32,629 bases of DNA, taken from Methylobacterium symbioticum. Lineage in GTDB: Bacteria > Pseudomonadota > Alphaproteobacteria > Rhizobiales > Beijerinckiaceae. The DNA is taken from NCBI RefSeq assembly GCF_902141845.1, contig NZ_CABFPH010000060.1, forward strand, positions 1-32,629, read 5' to 3'. The position numbers and the translations under genes were made by a program. Shown here piece by piece: positions 23,213 through 30,879 of this stretch. Position 1 is the first letter of the stretch, and each line of letters opens with the position of its first letter. The notes below the pieces were generated by a model, which was given only the letters and a program-made list of their open reading frames with translations, had not been told where the DNA came from and ran no database searches.

Positions 23213-23542
23213 ATGGTCGACATGGACAGGATCACGGGCAGCGCCAAGGAGCTCGGCGGCAAGGTGCAGGGTGCCGTCGGCGACCTCACGGGCTCGAAGA
23301 GCGATTCGGTCGAGGGCCGCCTCCGCGAGGCGCAGGGCAGCGCGGAGAGCGTCTACGGCCAGGCCAAGGACGCTGTCCGGTACGCCGCCGACGAGGTCTC
23401 CGACTACGCTGAGGAGGCCTATGACCAGGGCCGCCGTTACCTGCGCCGGGGCCATGACCGATCTGCCGAGTGGCCGCACACGTCGCTGCTTGTCGCCGGC
23501 GCCATCGGCTTCGGCCTCGGCCTGCTCGTCAGCAAGCTCTGA
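23213..23542 (+). CDS. CsbD-family stress protein with C-terminal membrane segment
   Basis: A 109-residue protein with GGAGG five bases before ATG 23213. The N-terminal part (MVDMDRITGSAKELGGKVQG and AVGDLTGSKSDSVEGRLREA) is the CsbD-like helical repeat, followed by a long helix (SVYGQAKDAVRYAADEVSDY) and a glycine-rich hydrophobic tail (LLVAGAIGFGLGLLVSKL), as in DUF883-type membrane-anchored stress proteins. Its likely role is stress-protective association with the membrane; the biochemical activity is not known. The next gene starts 43 bases downstream. Confidence 0.8.
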   Translation: MVDMDRITGSAKELGGKVQGAVGDLTGSKSDSVEGRLREAQGSAESVYGQAKDAVRYAADEVSDYAEEAYDQGRRYLRRGHDRSAEWPHTSLLVAGAIGFGLGLLVSKL

Positions 23543-23585
23543 CGCCTTCGACCGTCCGACTTCACCCACCCACCGGAGTCCATGC

Positions 23586-24497
23586 GTGACCACGACCACT
23601 AGCCTATCTCCCATTGCCACCGGCGACACGCGGGCCGTGCTGCTCAACGAGGTATCCTGGGGCGCCATCTTCGCCGGCGCCGCCACCGCGCTCGTGACGC
23701 AGGTTGTCCTGAACCTCGTCGGGGTGGGCGTCGGCCTCGCCTCGATCGGCACCAATGCCGCCGACAACCCCGCCGCCTCGACCGTCTCTCTCGGTGCCGG
23801 GCTGTGGTTCGTCGTCTCCGGCATCGTCGCCTCGCTGGCGGGCGGCGCCATCGCGGGCCGTCTCTCGGGCAAGCCGCTGCCGGGCACGGCCGCCCTACAC
23901 GGGCTCGTCTCATGGGCCGTGACCACGCTGATCGTGCTCTACCTGCTCACCTCGGCTGCCACCGGTCTTGTCGGCGGCGCGCTCGGCACCGTCTCGGGTG
24001 TGCTCGGCGGCGCGGGCAACCTCGTCGGCGGCACGGTCCAGACGGCGGCACAGGCGGCTGCGCCCTCGCTGTCCAAGATCTCGAACCCGCTCGACGGCAT
24101 CGAGCAGAAGGTCCGTGAGCAGGCCGCCGGCCAGGACCCGCAGGCCGCCCGTGACGCTGCGGTCTCCGCCGTGCGCGCGGTGCTGACGGGTGACCCGGCC
24201 GAGAAGGAGCAGGCGAAGACCCGTGCGGCCGACGCGCTCGCCAAGGCGCAGGGCATCTCGCCCGATCAAGCCAAGGCGCAGATCGACGACTACCAGAAGC
24301 AGTACGAGCAGGCCGTCACGACGGCCAAGCAGAAGGCGGAGGCCGCAGCGGTTGCGGCCAAGTCCACCGCTACGCAGGGCGCCTTCTACGCCGCGCTCGC
24401 GCTGATCCTGGGCGGGCTCGCCGCCTTCATCGGCGGTCGTCTCTGTGCCCCGAAGCCGCTGACGCTCGTCGAGGCCTACGGCGCCAGCCGGGCCTGA
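23586..24497 (+). CDS. Conserved membrane protein of the CsbD cluster (PhnA-like naming uncertain)
   Basis: A 303-residue protein starting at GTG 23586 (CGGAGT upstream). Four hydrophobic segments occur in the first ~140 residues: SWGAIFAGAATALVTQVVLN, WFVVSGIVASLAGGAIAG, ALHGLVSWAVTTLIVLYLLT and a Gly/Ala-rich segment. A long Ala/Lys/Gln-rich coiled-coil region (about 170-265, e.g. KAQGISPDQAKAQIDDYQKQ) follows, then one final helix (FYAALALILGGLAAFIGGRL). Such proteins in Hyphomicrobiales are sometimes called PhnA-like, but no PhnA zinc fold is visible. It probably links the inner membrane to a periplasmic or cytoplasmic partner. Confidence 0.75.
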   Translation: MTTTTSLSPIATGDTRAVLLNEVSWGAIFAGAATALVTQVVLNLVGVGVGLASIGTNAADNPAASTVSLGAGLWFVVSGIVASLAGGAIAGRLSGKPLPGTAALHGLVSWAVTTLIVLYLLTSAATGLVGGALGTVSGVLGGAGNLVGGTVQTAAQAAAPSLSKISNPLDGIEQKVREQAAGQDPQAARDAAVSAVRAVLTGDPAEKEQAKTRAADALAKAQGISPDQAKAQIDDYQKQYEQAVTTAKQKAEAAAVAAKSTATQGAFYAALALILGGLAAFIGGRLCAPKPLTLVEAYGASRA

Positions 24498-24584
24498 TCC
24501 TTCCCCCATCGGCTTCCGCCTGAGGGCGGAAGCCTCCCCAACCGGTGAAGCCGGTGACGACCACCTGTCAGAGGAGAGCATCCG

Positions 24585-24788
24585 ATGAGCAGCACGACCG
24601 ACAAGATCAAGGGCTTGGCCAACGAGGCCGTTGGCAACGTCAAGCAGGGCATCGGCAATGCCACCGGCAACGACAAGCTTGTCGCCGAGGGCAAGGCCCA
24701 GGAGCTCAAGGGCGAGGCGCAGAAGGCGGTCGGCGACGTCAAGGACGGCGCCAAAAACCTTGCCGACAAGGTCACCGGCAAGCGCTGA
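24585..24788 (+). CDS. CsbD-family stress protein
   Basis: A 67-residue, Lys/Gly/Ala-rich, fully helical protein (MSSTTDKIKGLANEAVGNVK and a second repeat AQELKGEAQKAVGDVKDGAK) with a C-terminal ADKVTGKR. GAGGAG lies upstream of ATG 24585. This is a classic short CsbD, induced in bacteria by osmotic, oxidative or stationary-phase stress through alternative sigma factors; its molecular function is unknown. It is the last gene of the plus-strand stress island. Confidence 0.92.
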   Translation: MSSTTDKIKGLANEAVGNVKQGIGNATGNDKLVAEGKAQELKGEAQKAVGDVKDGAKNLADKVTGKR

Positions 24789-24899
24789 CCCGCGGACGGA
24801 GCCGGCCGGACCGGCTCCGTCCCGTCGGCCAGAGCGATCGAGCGGTGAACGACCGCCTCAGAGCGTCTCGTCTGCCGATCTCATTCTGGGGCGGGCGAG

Positions 24900-24943
24900 G
24901 CCGATCCGCCTTCCGAGCCCGACCTTCCAGGAAGCGGATCGGC
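24900..24943. repeat. Imperfect inverted repeat
   Basis: Arms GCCGATCCGCCTTCC (24900-24914) and GGAAGCGGATCGGC (24930-24943) pair with one bulged base. It lies in the same intergenic space as the perfect hairpin at 25044. Confidence 0.6.
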
Positions 24944-25043
24944 AGCCGTCAGCCAGGCTCGGCCGCGTTGGACTTCTACCAGATGCGGTTGATTCCTTCG
25001 GGATGGCGGATCTGGGCTTCGCTCAAGCGCCGCGCGGGCTTCC

Positions 25044-25080
25044 GATACGGGCTCCGCTTCCATCAAGCGGAGCCCGTATC
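25044..25080. terminator. Perfect 16-base hairpin between convergent genes
   Basis: GATACGGGCTCCGCTT (25044-25059) and its exact complement AAGCGGAGCCCGTATC (25065-25080) with a 5-base loop. Position between a plus-strand gene ending at 24788 and a minus-strand gene ending at 25200 fits a bidirectional transcript end, but no T-run follows. It may also be a dispersed repeat. Confidence 0.55.
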
Positions 25081-25199
25081 AGCCCTCCGCGGACGGGCGT
25101 CCCCGCGACAAAACCGACCGCTATCGATGCGGGCTCGGCCGCGTGAGCCAGGTCTTCGGCCGGACGACAGAGGGCGCGCGGGCCGTATCCTTGCTGGCC

Positions 25200-26825
25200 T
25201 CAACCGACGCCCGTCGGGCCGTCGATCACGCGGCGCACGCGCCGAGCCAGTTCCATCCGCTTGTAGGGCTTATTGATCAGCTCGAACTCCGTTCCGCCCG
25301 CATCCGTGCGCTCCAGGGACGCCTCGGCGTAGCCGGTGGTCAGGAGCACCTTGATCTTCGGCTGCCGCTCACGGGCCGCACGTGCCAGCATGACGCCGTT
25401 CATCCCGCCCGGCATGATCAGGTCGGTGAAGAGCAGATCGATGCGCCCCTCGCCGTCCAGCACCTCCAGGGCGGGTCTCGGGCCGTCCACCACGATGACC
25501 CTGTAGCCAAAATCCTCCAGGATCGTGCCAGCGGTCGCTGCCACGTCCGGCCGGTCGTCCACCACGAGGATCGTTTCGGTGCCATGCCGGTCGGCCGCGC
25601 GCTGCGAGACCTTGCGCTCTTCCTCGATCTTCTGGTCCGAGGCCGGGAAGAGGAGCCGCACGGTGGTGCCGTGGCCGACCTCGGAATAGATCTTCACCGA
25701 TCCGCCAGACTGCTTGGCAAAGCCGTAGACCATCGCCAGCCCGAGGCCGGTACCCTTGCCCTCGCCCTTGGTGGTGAAGAATGGCTCCATCACCCGGGCC
25801 AGGATCTCGGGCGGCATGCCGGTGCCCGTGTCGGTGACCGAGACCACGACGTAGGCGCCTGGTCCCACCGTCTTGTAGAGCGCGGTGTCCTCGTCCTCGA
25901 TCAGCAGGTTCTCGGTCTTCACGGTCACGGTGCCGCCGTTCGGCATCGCGTCGCGGGCGTTGATCAGCACGTTCAGGAGCGCGACCTCGGCCTGGGTCGG
26001 GTCGATGCGCGCGGTCCAGAGATCCTCTGCCGCTAGCACCCGCAGCACGACCTGCTCGCCCAGGGTGTGCTCGGCCAGCTCGCCCATGTTCTGGACGAGG
26101 CCGTTGATGTTGAGCAGCCGGCCCTCCAGGCGCTGCTTGCGCGAGAAGGCCAGAAGCTGGTGCGTGAGCTTGGCGGCGCGCTCGGAGGCGTCCCGCACCG
26201 CCTCACCCGCGCGACGCATCCGTCCGACGTCGATGGTGGGATGGTCGATGAGCGCCAGCATCACCTCGTTGTGGCCGGAGATGACCTGCAGCAGGTTGTT
26301 GAAGTCGTGCGCGATGCCGCCGGTCAACTGGCCCAGGCTCTCCATCTTCTGGGCCTGATGCAGCGACTCCTCGGCATCGCGGCGGCGCGAGACGTCGAGC
26401 TGCGAGCCGAAGAAGTAGACCAGATCGCCCTGGCGGTTGAACACCGGGCTCACGAACAGGGCGTTCCAGAAGGAGGAGCCGTCCTTGCGGTAGTTCAGGA
26501 TCTCGGCGGCGAACTCGCGGTGCTCGGCAATGGCCAAGCGCACATCGGCGACCGTCTCGCGGTTGGTCTCGGGGCCCTGGAGGAAGCGGCAATTGGTGCC
26601 GACCAGCTCCTGGCGGGTGTAGCCGGTCATGCGCTCGAAGGCGCGGTTGGCGAAGATGATCGGATTGTCGGGCTGGTGCGGATCGGTGACGATCATCGGC
26701 ATGCGCGTCGTCTCGACGGCCGCGAAGAAGATATCGTGATGGACATCCTCGACGCCGGACGGCCCGCTGCCCGAGACCGGTGTGCGCGGCCCCTTGTTCG
26801 GGGGCTTCTCGGGAGATGACGTCAT
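25200..26825 (-). CDS. LOV-domain hybrid histidine kinase
   Basis: A 541-residue cytoplasmic sensor. Residues about 30-150 are a LOV/PAS domain with the flavin-adduct motif GTNCRFLQ (76-83, Cys79), NYRKDGSSFWNALF and PVFNRQGDLVYFFGSQLDVS, so it should bind FMN and sense blue light. A HisKA region follows with GQLTGGIAHDFNNLL (His173), then an HATPase: N-box NVLINARDAM (285-294), G1 DTGTGM (332-337), G2 GKGTGLGL (357-364). A C-terminal receiver (about 418-535) has DD (423-424), Asp468 in LLFTDLIMP and Lys519 in INKP. GGAGG lies 11-12 bases before ATG 26825. It faces the stress island, suggesting light input to that response; the partner regulator is not in the window. Confidence 0.93.
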   Translation of the reverse strand: MTSSPEKPPNKGPRTPVSGSGPSGVEDVHHDIFFAAVETTRMPMIVTDPHQPDNPIIFANRAFERMTGYTRQELVGTNCRFLQGPETNRETVADVRLAIAEHREFAAEILNYRKDGSSFWNALFVSPVFNRQGDLVYFFGSQLDVSRRRDAEESLHQAQKMESLGQLTGGIAHDFNNLLQVISGHNEVMLALIDHPTIDVGRMRRAGEAVRDASERAAKLTHQLLAFSRKQRLEGRLLNINGLVQNMGELAEHTLGEQVVLRVLAAEDLWTARIDPTQAEVALLNVLINARDAMPNGGTVTVKTENLLIEDEDTALYKTVGPGAYVVVSVTDTGTGMPPEILARVMEPFFTTKGEGKGTGLGLAMVYGFAKQSGGSVKIYSEVGHGTTVRLLFPASDQKIEEERKVSQRAADRHGTETILVVDDRPDVAATAGTILEDFGYRVIVVDGPRPALEVLDGEGRIDLLFTDLIMPGGMNGVMLARAARERQPKIKVLLTTGYAEASLERTDAGGTEFELINKPYKRMELARRVRRVIDGPTGVG

Positions 26826-26910
26826 CGGTTGCGGGACCCTCCAGGATCCGACCCGAGCCGGAAGGGACCCGAACCTTGGCGATGGCCAGACCGTACCATA
26901 CCGACGCTTA

Positions 26911-26937
26911 AACGTGCGTGCGCACCCTGGCCGTTCC
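26911..26937 (-). promoter_or_regulatory. Near-match to EcfG promoter upstream of the LOV kinase
   Basis: On the minus strand GGAAC (26937-26933) and CGTT (26914-26911) are 18 bases apart, one more than the usual 16-17. It lies about 86 bases before the kinase start. Weak. Confidence 0.25.
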
Positions 26938-27040
26938 ACCGGGCATGGTGACGCAGTCAAACCAAGTGTTGAAGACGAGCTGACCGTCCAGCCTCGCGCG
27001 CTCGATCTCCAACCCGACGAGCAGGAAAAACATCGCCAAC

Positions 27041-27104
27041 GAGCGCTGTCCGCCGAAATGGAGGCCGATTCTGCGAAAGGGAGCGCGTCAAAGCAAGGGC
27101 GCTA
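27041..27104 (-). repeat. Dispersed ~70-bp repeat, copy G (reverse)
   Basis: The reverse complement reads CTTGCTTTGACGCGCTCCCT, TTCGCAGAATCGGCCTCCAT, TTCGGCGGACAGCGCTC. It touches the stop codon end of the minus-strand gene that ends at 27102. Confidence 0.65.
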
Positions 27105-28580
27105 GGAGGCGACCTCGAAGGATGTTTCCGACAGTTGAGGCTCAAGAGATTTCGGCTGTCCCAGCGCACGTTCGACCATGTTCTCGATCAGCTGGGGCAG
27201 GGACGCATCGGCTTCCAACATCGCGGTGAAGGATACGGATGAGGCATTGAACACAAAGCCCCCACCTGGGAGATCCTTGCAGACCATGGATGCCCCGCCC
27301 TCAGCATTTTCCCCCATTGCAAGCAGTTGAAAACCTTCAGAGCTTGGGCGGATCTTGTCGGTCTCATGCCCGGATCCGCCCGGATGGGCCGATGTCCCAT
27401 CTCCACGGCCGAAATATCCATTGGATTGAAGCTCAGAGCAATTCGAAAACAGCCAATGATCCGGCTCGATAACTCGGTATCCCGCGAAAGTCTGATATCC
27501 TAAGGCATCGTAGCCAGCGCCGATCAGGCGCGCTGTTTCATCTATGTTGACCATCTGGTCAATCACCTGGAGACCAGATTCTGTCCGCTGAACGCGACGA
27601 TAGATGTTGTTTCCTGATAAGAACGCGACAGATGTTCCTCTGCTGATGAGATTGTTTAGGGCAGATATACCCAAATCCGACCAATATTCGCTATGGGTAT
27701 TGAAAAAAACGATTTTTGTTGAAGATTTGTTGATGTCAAAATTTTCGACGTCTTCGTCGCTGGCGACCGAATATGGAATCCCCAGTTTGTCTAGAGAGCG
27801 CAGAAGGCAGAGCTCTCCGCGATAGAGATGGGATGCGCCGATCTCGCGATCGGACTGCAACGCCCTGAGCTCGTCGTTGATGTTGTGGAGGGGACGTCGC
27901 TTGGGCAATGGGACCGTCGGGATGACGATGCGGTCTGACAATCTGAAGCAACGCCCGGTGGATTGCAATATGAAGAACAGAGGACGGAGGGGAAGCGGAA
28001 TTGCGCCACAATAATAATTTGATATACCGCCAAATTTGTTATATGCACTCCAAGTGTTTGTGCTCGATACGACGATTACAGATCTCCATTCATGCCGCAC
28101 AAGCATCGGGATGCGGTACATCTGCGCGGCTTCATCCTGTGGGATAATATCGACAATGTGTGCGCCATCGCGAAGATTTGATAAAGGAATTGTGACCGGA
28201 TCTGACCAATCCAGTCCGCCCCAGACGTCAAAGCAAGCGCTTTGAGCATGACATGGGAAATTTGGAGACCGCCATTCCGGGGCGTCATTTTGTGTTGCAT
28301 GACGGACCGAAACGTAGAAGGGACCCTTCGCATGAACATAGAGTTCTGCTGCCAGGTTGTTTGATGTTTTAGACAAATATCCACAGTAATTTGGCAATTT
28401 AACAGATTTTACCCAACGCATTCTGCCTGATTTAGCAGATATTATAAAACAGTAGATATACTGCGTTCCAGCAATGAGAAGTGCGGCGCATATAACCCCT
28501 GCAATAGCGATAATCGTATCTGCGCCAATAGCCAAAGAAGACAGGGCAAATTCTGATTTCTTCAAACCTATTTCTGGCAT
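27102..28580 (-). CDS. Membrane-anchored protein with N,N-dimethylformamidase-like catalytic domain
   Basis: A 492-residue protein. ATG 28580 has GGGGAG eight bases upstream; a longer frame reaches 28670. Residues about 13-47 contain hydrophobic segments (one or two helices), so the rest is probably periplasmic or membrane-bound. The family signatures are SSTNTWSAYNKFGG (172-185) and FFNTHSEYWS (292-301), which match the N,N-dimethylformamidase large-subunit C-terminal domain (usual forms TWQAYN..GG and GHSEYWS). In dimethylformamidase iron is held by tyrosines and a glutamate; Tyr in SAYN and EYW are candidates. Codons are visibly AT-richer than those of neighbours, suggesting horizontal acquisition. 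The small subunit of a true dimethylformamidase is absent, so the substrate is unknown. Confidence 0.75.
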   Translation of the reverse strand: MPEIGLKKSEFALSSLAIGADTIIAIAGVICAALLIAGTQYIYCFIISAKSGRMRWVKSVKLPNYCGYLSKTSNNLAAELYVHAKGPFYVSVRHATQNDAPEWRSPNFPCHAQSACFDVWGGLDWSDPVTIPLSNLRDGAHIVDIIPQDEAAQMYRIPMLVRHEWRSVIVVSSTNTWSAYNKFGGISNYYCGAIPLPLRPLFFILQSTGRCFRLSDRIVIPTVPLPKRRPLHNINDELRALQSDREIGASHLYRGELCLLRSLDKLGIPYSVASDEDVENFDINKSSTKIVFFNTHSEYWSDLGISALNNLISRGTSVAFLSGNNIYRRVQRTESGLQVIDQMVNIDETARLIGAGYDALGYQTFAGYRVIEPDHWLFSNCSELQSNGYFGRGDGTSAHPGGSGHETDKIRPSSEGFQLLAMGENAEGGASMVCKDLPGGGFVFNASSVSFTAMLEADASLPQLIENMVERALGQPKSLEPQLSETSFEVAS

Positions 28581-29025
28581 CCTTTCGACTCCCCGGAAGC
28601 GTTTATCGGAATGGGATTTGAATGCTGAAGTCTGTCGTTTCCCTGATTTAGACTGCCGAGCGTAGTGCAAAGAGAATCGTCAAATCAATCTAGCCAACAA
28701 AACCGCTCGAAATGTCAAGGTGCCATCGTGGACCCGGGCAGTATGTGCCAGTACGCAGTCGGAGGTACAAAGCAGCGTGTGGAGCGGATTACGATACGGT
28801 GGCTGCGGCGCGCTGGCCCACTCGGCACCGGTTTGGGTGGTCAATCCTGCGGCTCGCGCCTGAGGCGGAAGCGCGGCAGGTATGGCGGGCGACCATCCGA
28901 GCCAATCGGCATCGAAGTTTAGCCAGGATTGCAGTCGGTGATCGATTATCGTCTCTGTGCAGAGACCGTGCATGAATAGATGTGTTCGATGGTGCAGTCT
29001 CCTCCTGCGCGTGGAAGAACGCGCG
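28581..29025. other. Decayed intergenic DNA
   Basis: About 445 bases without a credible gene, AT-richer near 28581-28690. It separates the transferred-looking gene from the transposase relic. Frames are short and unrelated to known families. Confidence 0.5.
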
Positions 29026-29208
29026 ATGAGCCAGGTTCGTCATGGGTGCGCCACGACGACAGCGGCACTCCGTCGAGCGATACAGCGTCGTGACGCAAGC
29101 CTGAGGACGCTGGTAGCGCTGCGGCATCAATTCGAAGACTGTCGTCAAGGAGAAGGCGCGCTCCTCGACGGCTGGCCGGAAGACGGGCCCGAGCGAGCCT
29201 AAGAGCAC

Positions 29209-29286
29209 CTCACCAAACTCCTGGCGGCCGGGAGATCTCCTCTGGGCACGACGGCGTTGCGGGAGTTCTGTGCGAGGCTCAAAGTT
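29209..29286 (+). repeat. Palindromic mini-element, copy 3 (inside transposase relic)
   Basis: CTCACCAAACTCCTGGCGGC, then CGGGAGATCTCCTCTGGGCA, CGACGGCGTTGCGGGAGTTC and TGTGCGAGGCTCAAAG. The ends form an imperfect inverted repeat (CTCACCAAACTCC against GGAGTTCTGTGCGAG). Compared with IS481-type proteins the surrounding reading frame (PKST before, VLSAEDE after) contains about 81 extra bases here, so this copy marks an insertion into older DNA and suggests the family has been mobile. Confidence 0.65.
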
Positions 29287-29316
29287 CGCGGTGCTATCGG
29301 CCGAGGACGAGGCCGG

Positions 29317-29356
29317 GATCGTCGTCTTCCGTCGGCGATCGTCGTCTTCCGTCGGC
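29317..29356 (+). repeat. 20-bp perfect tandem duplication
   Basis: The 20 bases at 29317-29336 (starting GATCGTCGTC) are repeated exactly at 29337-29356. Removing one copy restores the transposase reading IVVFRRHALLPLDDC, so the duplication itself caused a frameshift. Confidence 0.95.
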
Positions 29357-29404
29357 ATGCTCTGCTGCCGCTCGACGACTGCCTCTGCGCCCTCCAGCCG
29401 CCGG

Positions 29405-30136
29405 TCCTCGAGGGGAACTGGTACCTGCCGGCCGCGGATTCCGCATCCCGCCCGAGCCTCTTGGCGATCGAATCAAGAGCCTACAGACGGCGGTGCGTGT
29501 CGCTGTCGACAAGGGTTGTTGCCGATGTCGCCGCACACTCGCACTGCCCATCAGGAAAAAGCAGGCCGATCGGCTCAGTGCGCCGGGATAGAGCACGGGC
29601 CTAGTGAGACTCTGTGAACGAGTGGCAAGGTGTTTCCAAAATAAACCCAATCGGAGAATGGCGGCTCAAACCCGATCATAGCCCAGCAGAGCCTCAGCCG
29701 CTCTTCCGATCGCTTGCGAACATGCGGGCCGCCGTGACTCAAGGTCTGGATGGGATGGAATGCAGGACTTGGCCACCCGTCCGAAAGCAGAGGTATCAGC
29801 CTGAGCGATACGGATCTTCCAGCCCACATGCCTACAGATGTTCATCTGAGGGTTACTCGATGGCTTGCGGGGCAGGAGCAGTCTGCAGTCTTACGGTTGA
29901 CGGCACTGATCGCACTTCGCTCCACCACGAAGTCCGATAAAGATAAGAATAATCTGTTCCCTGCTGTTCGTATGAGGAAATAATCAACCCGATTTCGTCG
30001 TAAATACAGCGTAAATGCGCATTGACCTGCCGATCTGTCGCTGGGCATCTTTGCATGCGATGCCGAAGCCTTGATATGCCTCGAAGGGCATGATCGGAGC
30101 CGTCAGCATCTCGCCTCCTGCCCATCCGGAAACTCC
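29405..30136. other. Gene-free region upstream of the ABC importer
   Basis: About 730 bases with no supported gene. A short AT-rich segment (about 29930-30012) may hold the promoter of the ABC importer. A frame starting at ATG 29828 has no ribosome-binding site and is not recognised. Confidence 0.5.
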
Positions 30137-30865
30137 GTGTCACCGCCGCTCATTGCCCTCGACGAAATCGATTTCCGGCACGGGACGCATTCTGTCCTGA
30201 AGGGCGTATCGCTGCGCATCTTAAGTGGTGAGAGCCTCGGTATTCTTGGGGCTTCCGGCGTTGGCAAGTCGACGCTTCTCCAGATCATGGCCGGGCTCTT
30301 GGTCCCCGCGGCGGGGACCGTGCAGATCGCGGGTGTTCCCGTGACGAAGCCGGTTCAGGACGCCACGGTGATGTTCCAGCGTCCGGCCCTACTGCCCTGG
30401 GCAAGCCTGCTCGACAACGTACTTCTGCCCGCCCGCCTCACGGGGCGCCTGCGCCGAGACCGGGCGGCGATCCGGGTCGAGGCGCTGCGGATCCTCGACG
30501 AGGTTGGCCTCGCGGACCGGATCGACGCCAAGCCGCACCAGCTCTCGGGCGGTCAGCAGCAGCGCGCGGCGCTTGCCCGTGCGCTCGCGAGCGCGCCGCG
30601 CATCCTGCTGCTCGACGAGCCCTTCTCGGCTCTCGACTCTGAGATGCGCAGCGCCCTGCGCGCCGATGTCCGCCGCCTCGTGCGCGAGCGTGGGCTGACC
30701 CTCGTGATCGTCACGCACGACCTTGCCGATGTCGCGGCGCTTACCGACCGCGCCATCATCCTCGGCGGCCGGCCGGCCCAGGTCGCACACGATCTCGCCC
30801 TCGGCCCTGATGCCGAGGCCGAACTCAAGTCCCGCTTCGGGACCCTCAACCACTGCGCCGCCTAA
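30137..30865 (+). CDS. ABC importer ATP-binding protein (NitT/TauT family)
   Basis: A 242-residue ATPase. GTG 30137 (GGAAA upstream) is chosen because homologues begin near VSPPLIALDEIDFRHG; the frame stays open upstream to a TTG at 30071. Walker A is GASGVGKST, the Q-loop MFQRPALLPWASLLDN, the signature LSGGQQQRAALARALA, Walker B LLLDEPFSALD, and the H-loop VTHDLADVAALTD. The SsuB/TauB/NrtD type couples with the binding protein and permease that follow. The next gene starts 14 bases after the stop. Confidence 0.93.
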   Translation: MSPPLIALDEIDFRHGTHSVLKGVSLRILSGESLGILGASGVGKSTLLQIMAGLLVPAAGTVQIAGVPVTKPVQDATVMFQRPALLPWASLLDNVLLPARLTGRLRRDRAAIRVEALRILDEVGLADRIDAKPHQLSGGQQQRAALARALASAPRILLLDEPFSALDSEMRSALRADVRRLVRERGLTLVIVTHDLADVAALTDRAIILGGRPAQVAHDLALGPDAEAELKSRFGTLNHCAA

Positions 30866-30879
30866 CCGGAACGCACACG

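Larger units (their letters stand above)
24789..25199. other. Convergent intergenic region with two inverted repeats
   Basis: About 410 bases between the CsbD gene and the convergent kinase gene. Contains an imperfect stem at 24900-24943 and a perfect 16-base stem at 25044-25080. No gene is supported. Confidence 0.6.
29026..29404 (+). pseudogene. IS481-type transposase relic (N-terminal part, frameshifted)
   Basis: From ATG 29026, MSQVRHGCATTTAALRRAIQ and RDASLRTL match the N terminus of IS481-type transposases. At about 29122 the reading frame shifts by +1, after which GINSKTVVKEKAR and TGPSEPKSTS continue the same protein. An in-frame insertion of about 81 bases (29210-29290) is occupied by palindromic mini-element copy 3. 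The protein then resumes VLSAEDEAGIVVFRR, breaks at a 20-bp tandem duplication (29317-29356), and continues HALLPLDDCLCALQPPVLE in another frame. Beyond about 29404 the match is lost and the DDE catalytic domain is missing. This element is dead. Confidence 0.85.

Noticed and set aside
29828..29983. Possible 51-residue plus-strand protein in the gap before the ABC importer
   Set aside because: No ribosome-binding site and no support beyond an open frame; the ABC promoter is likely to lie here.
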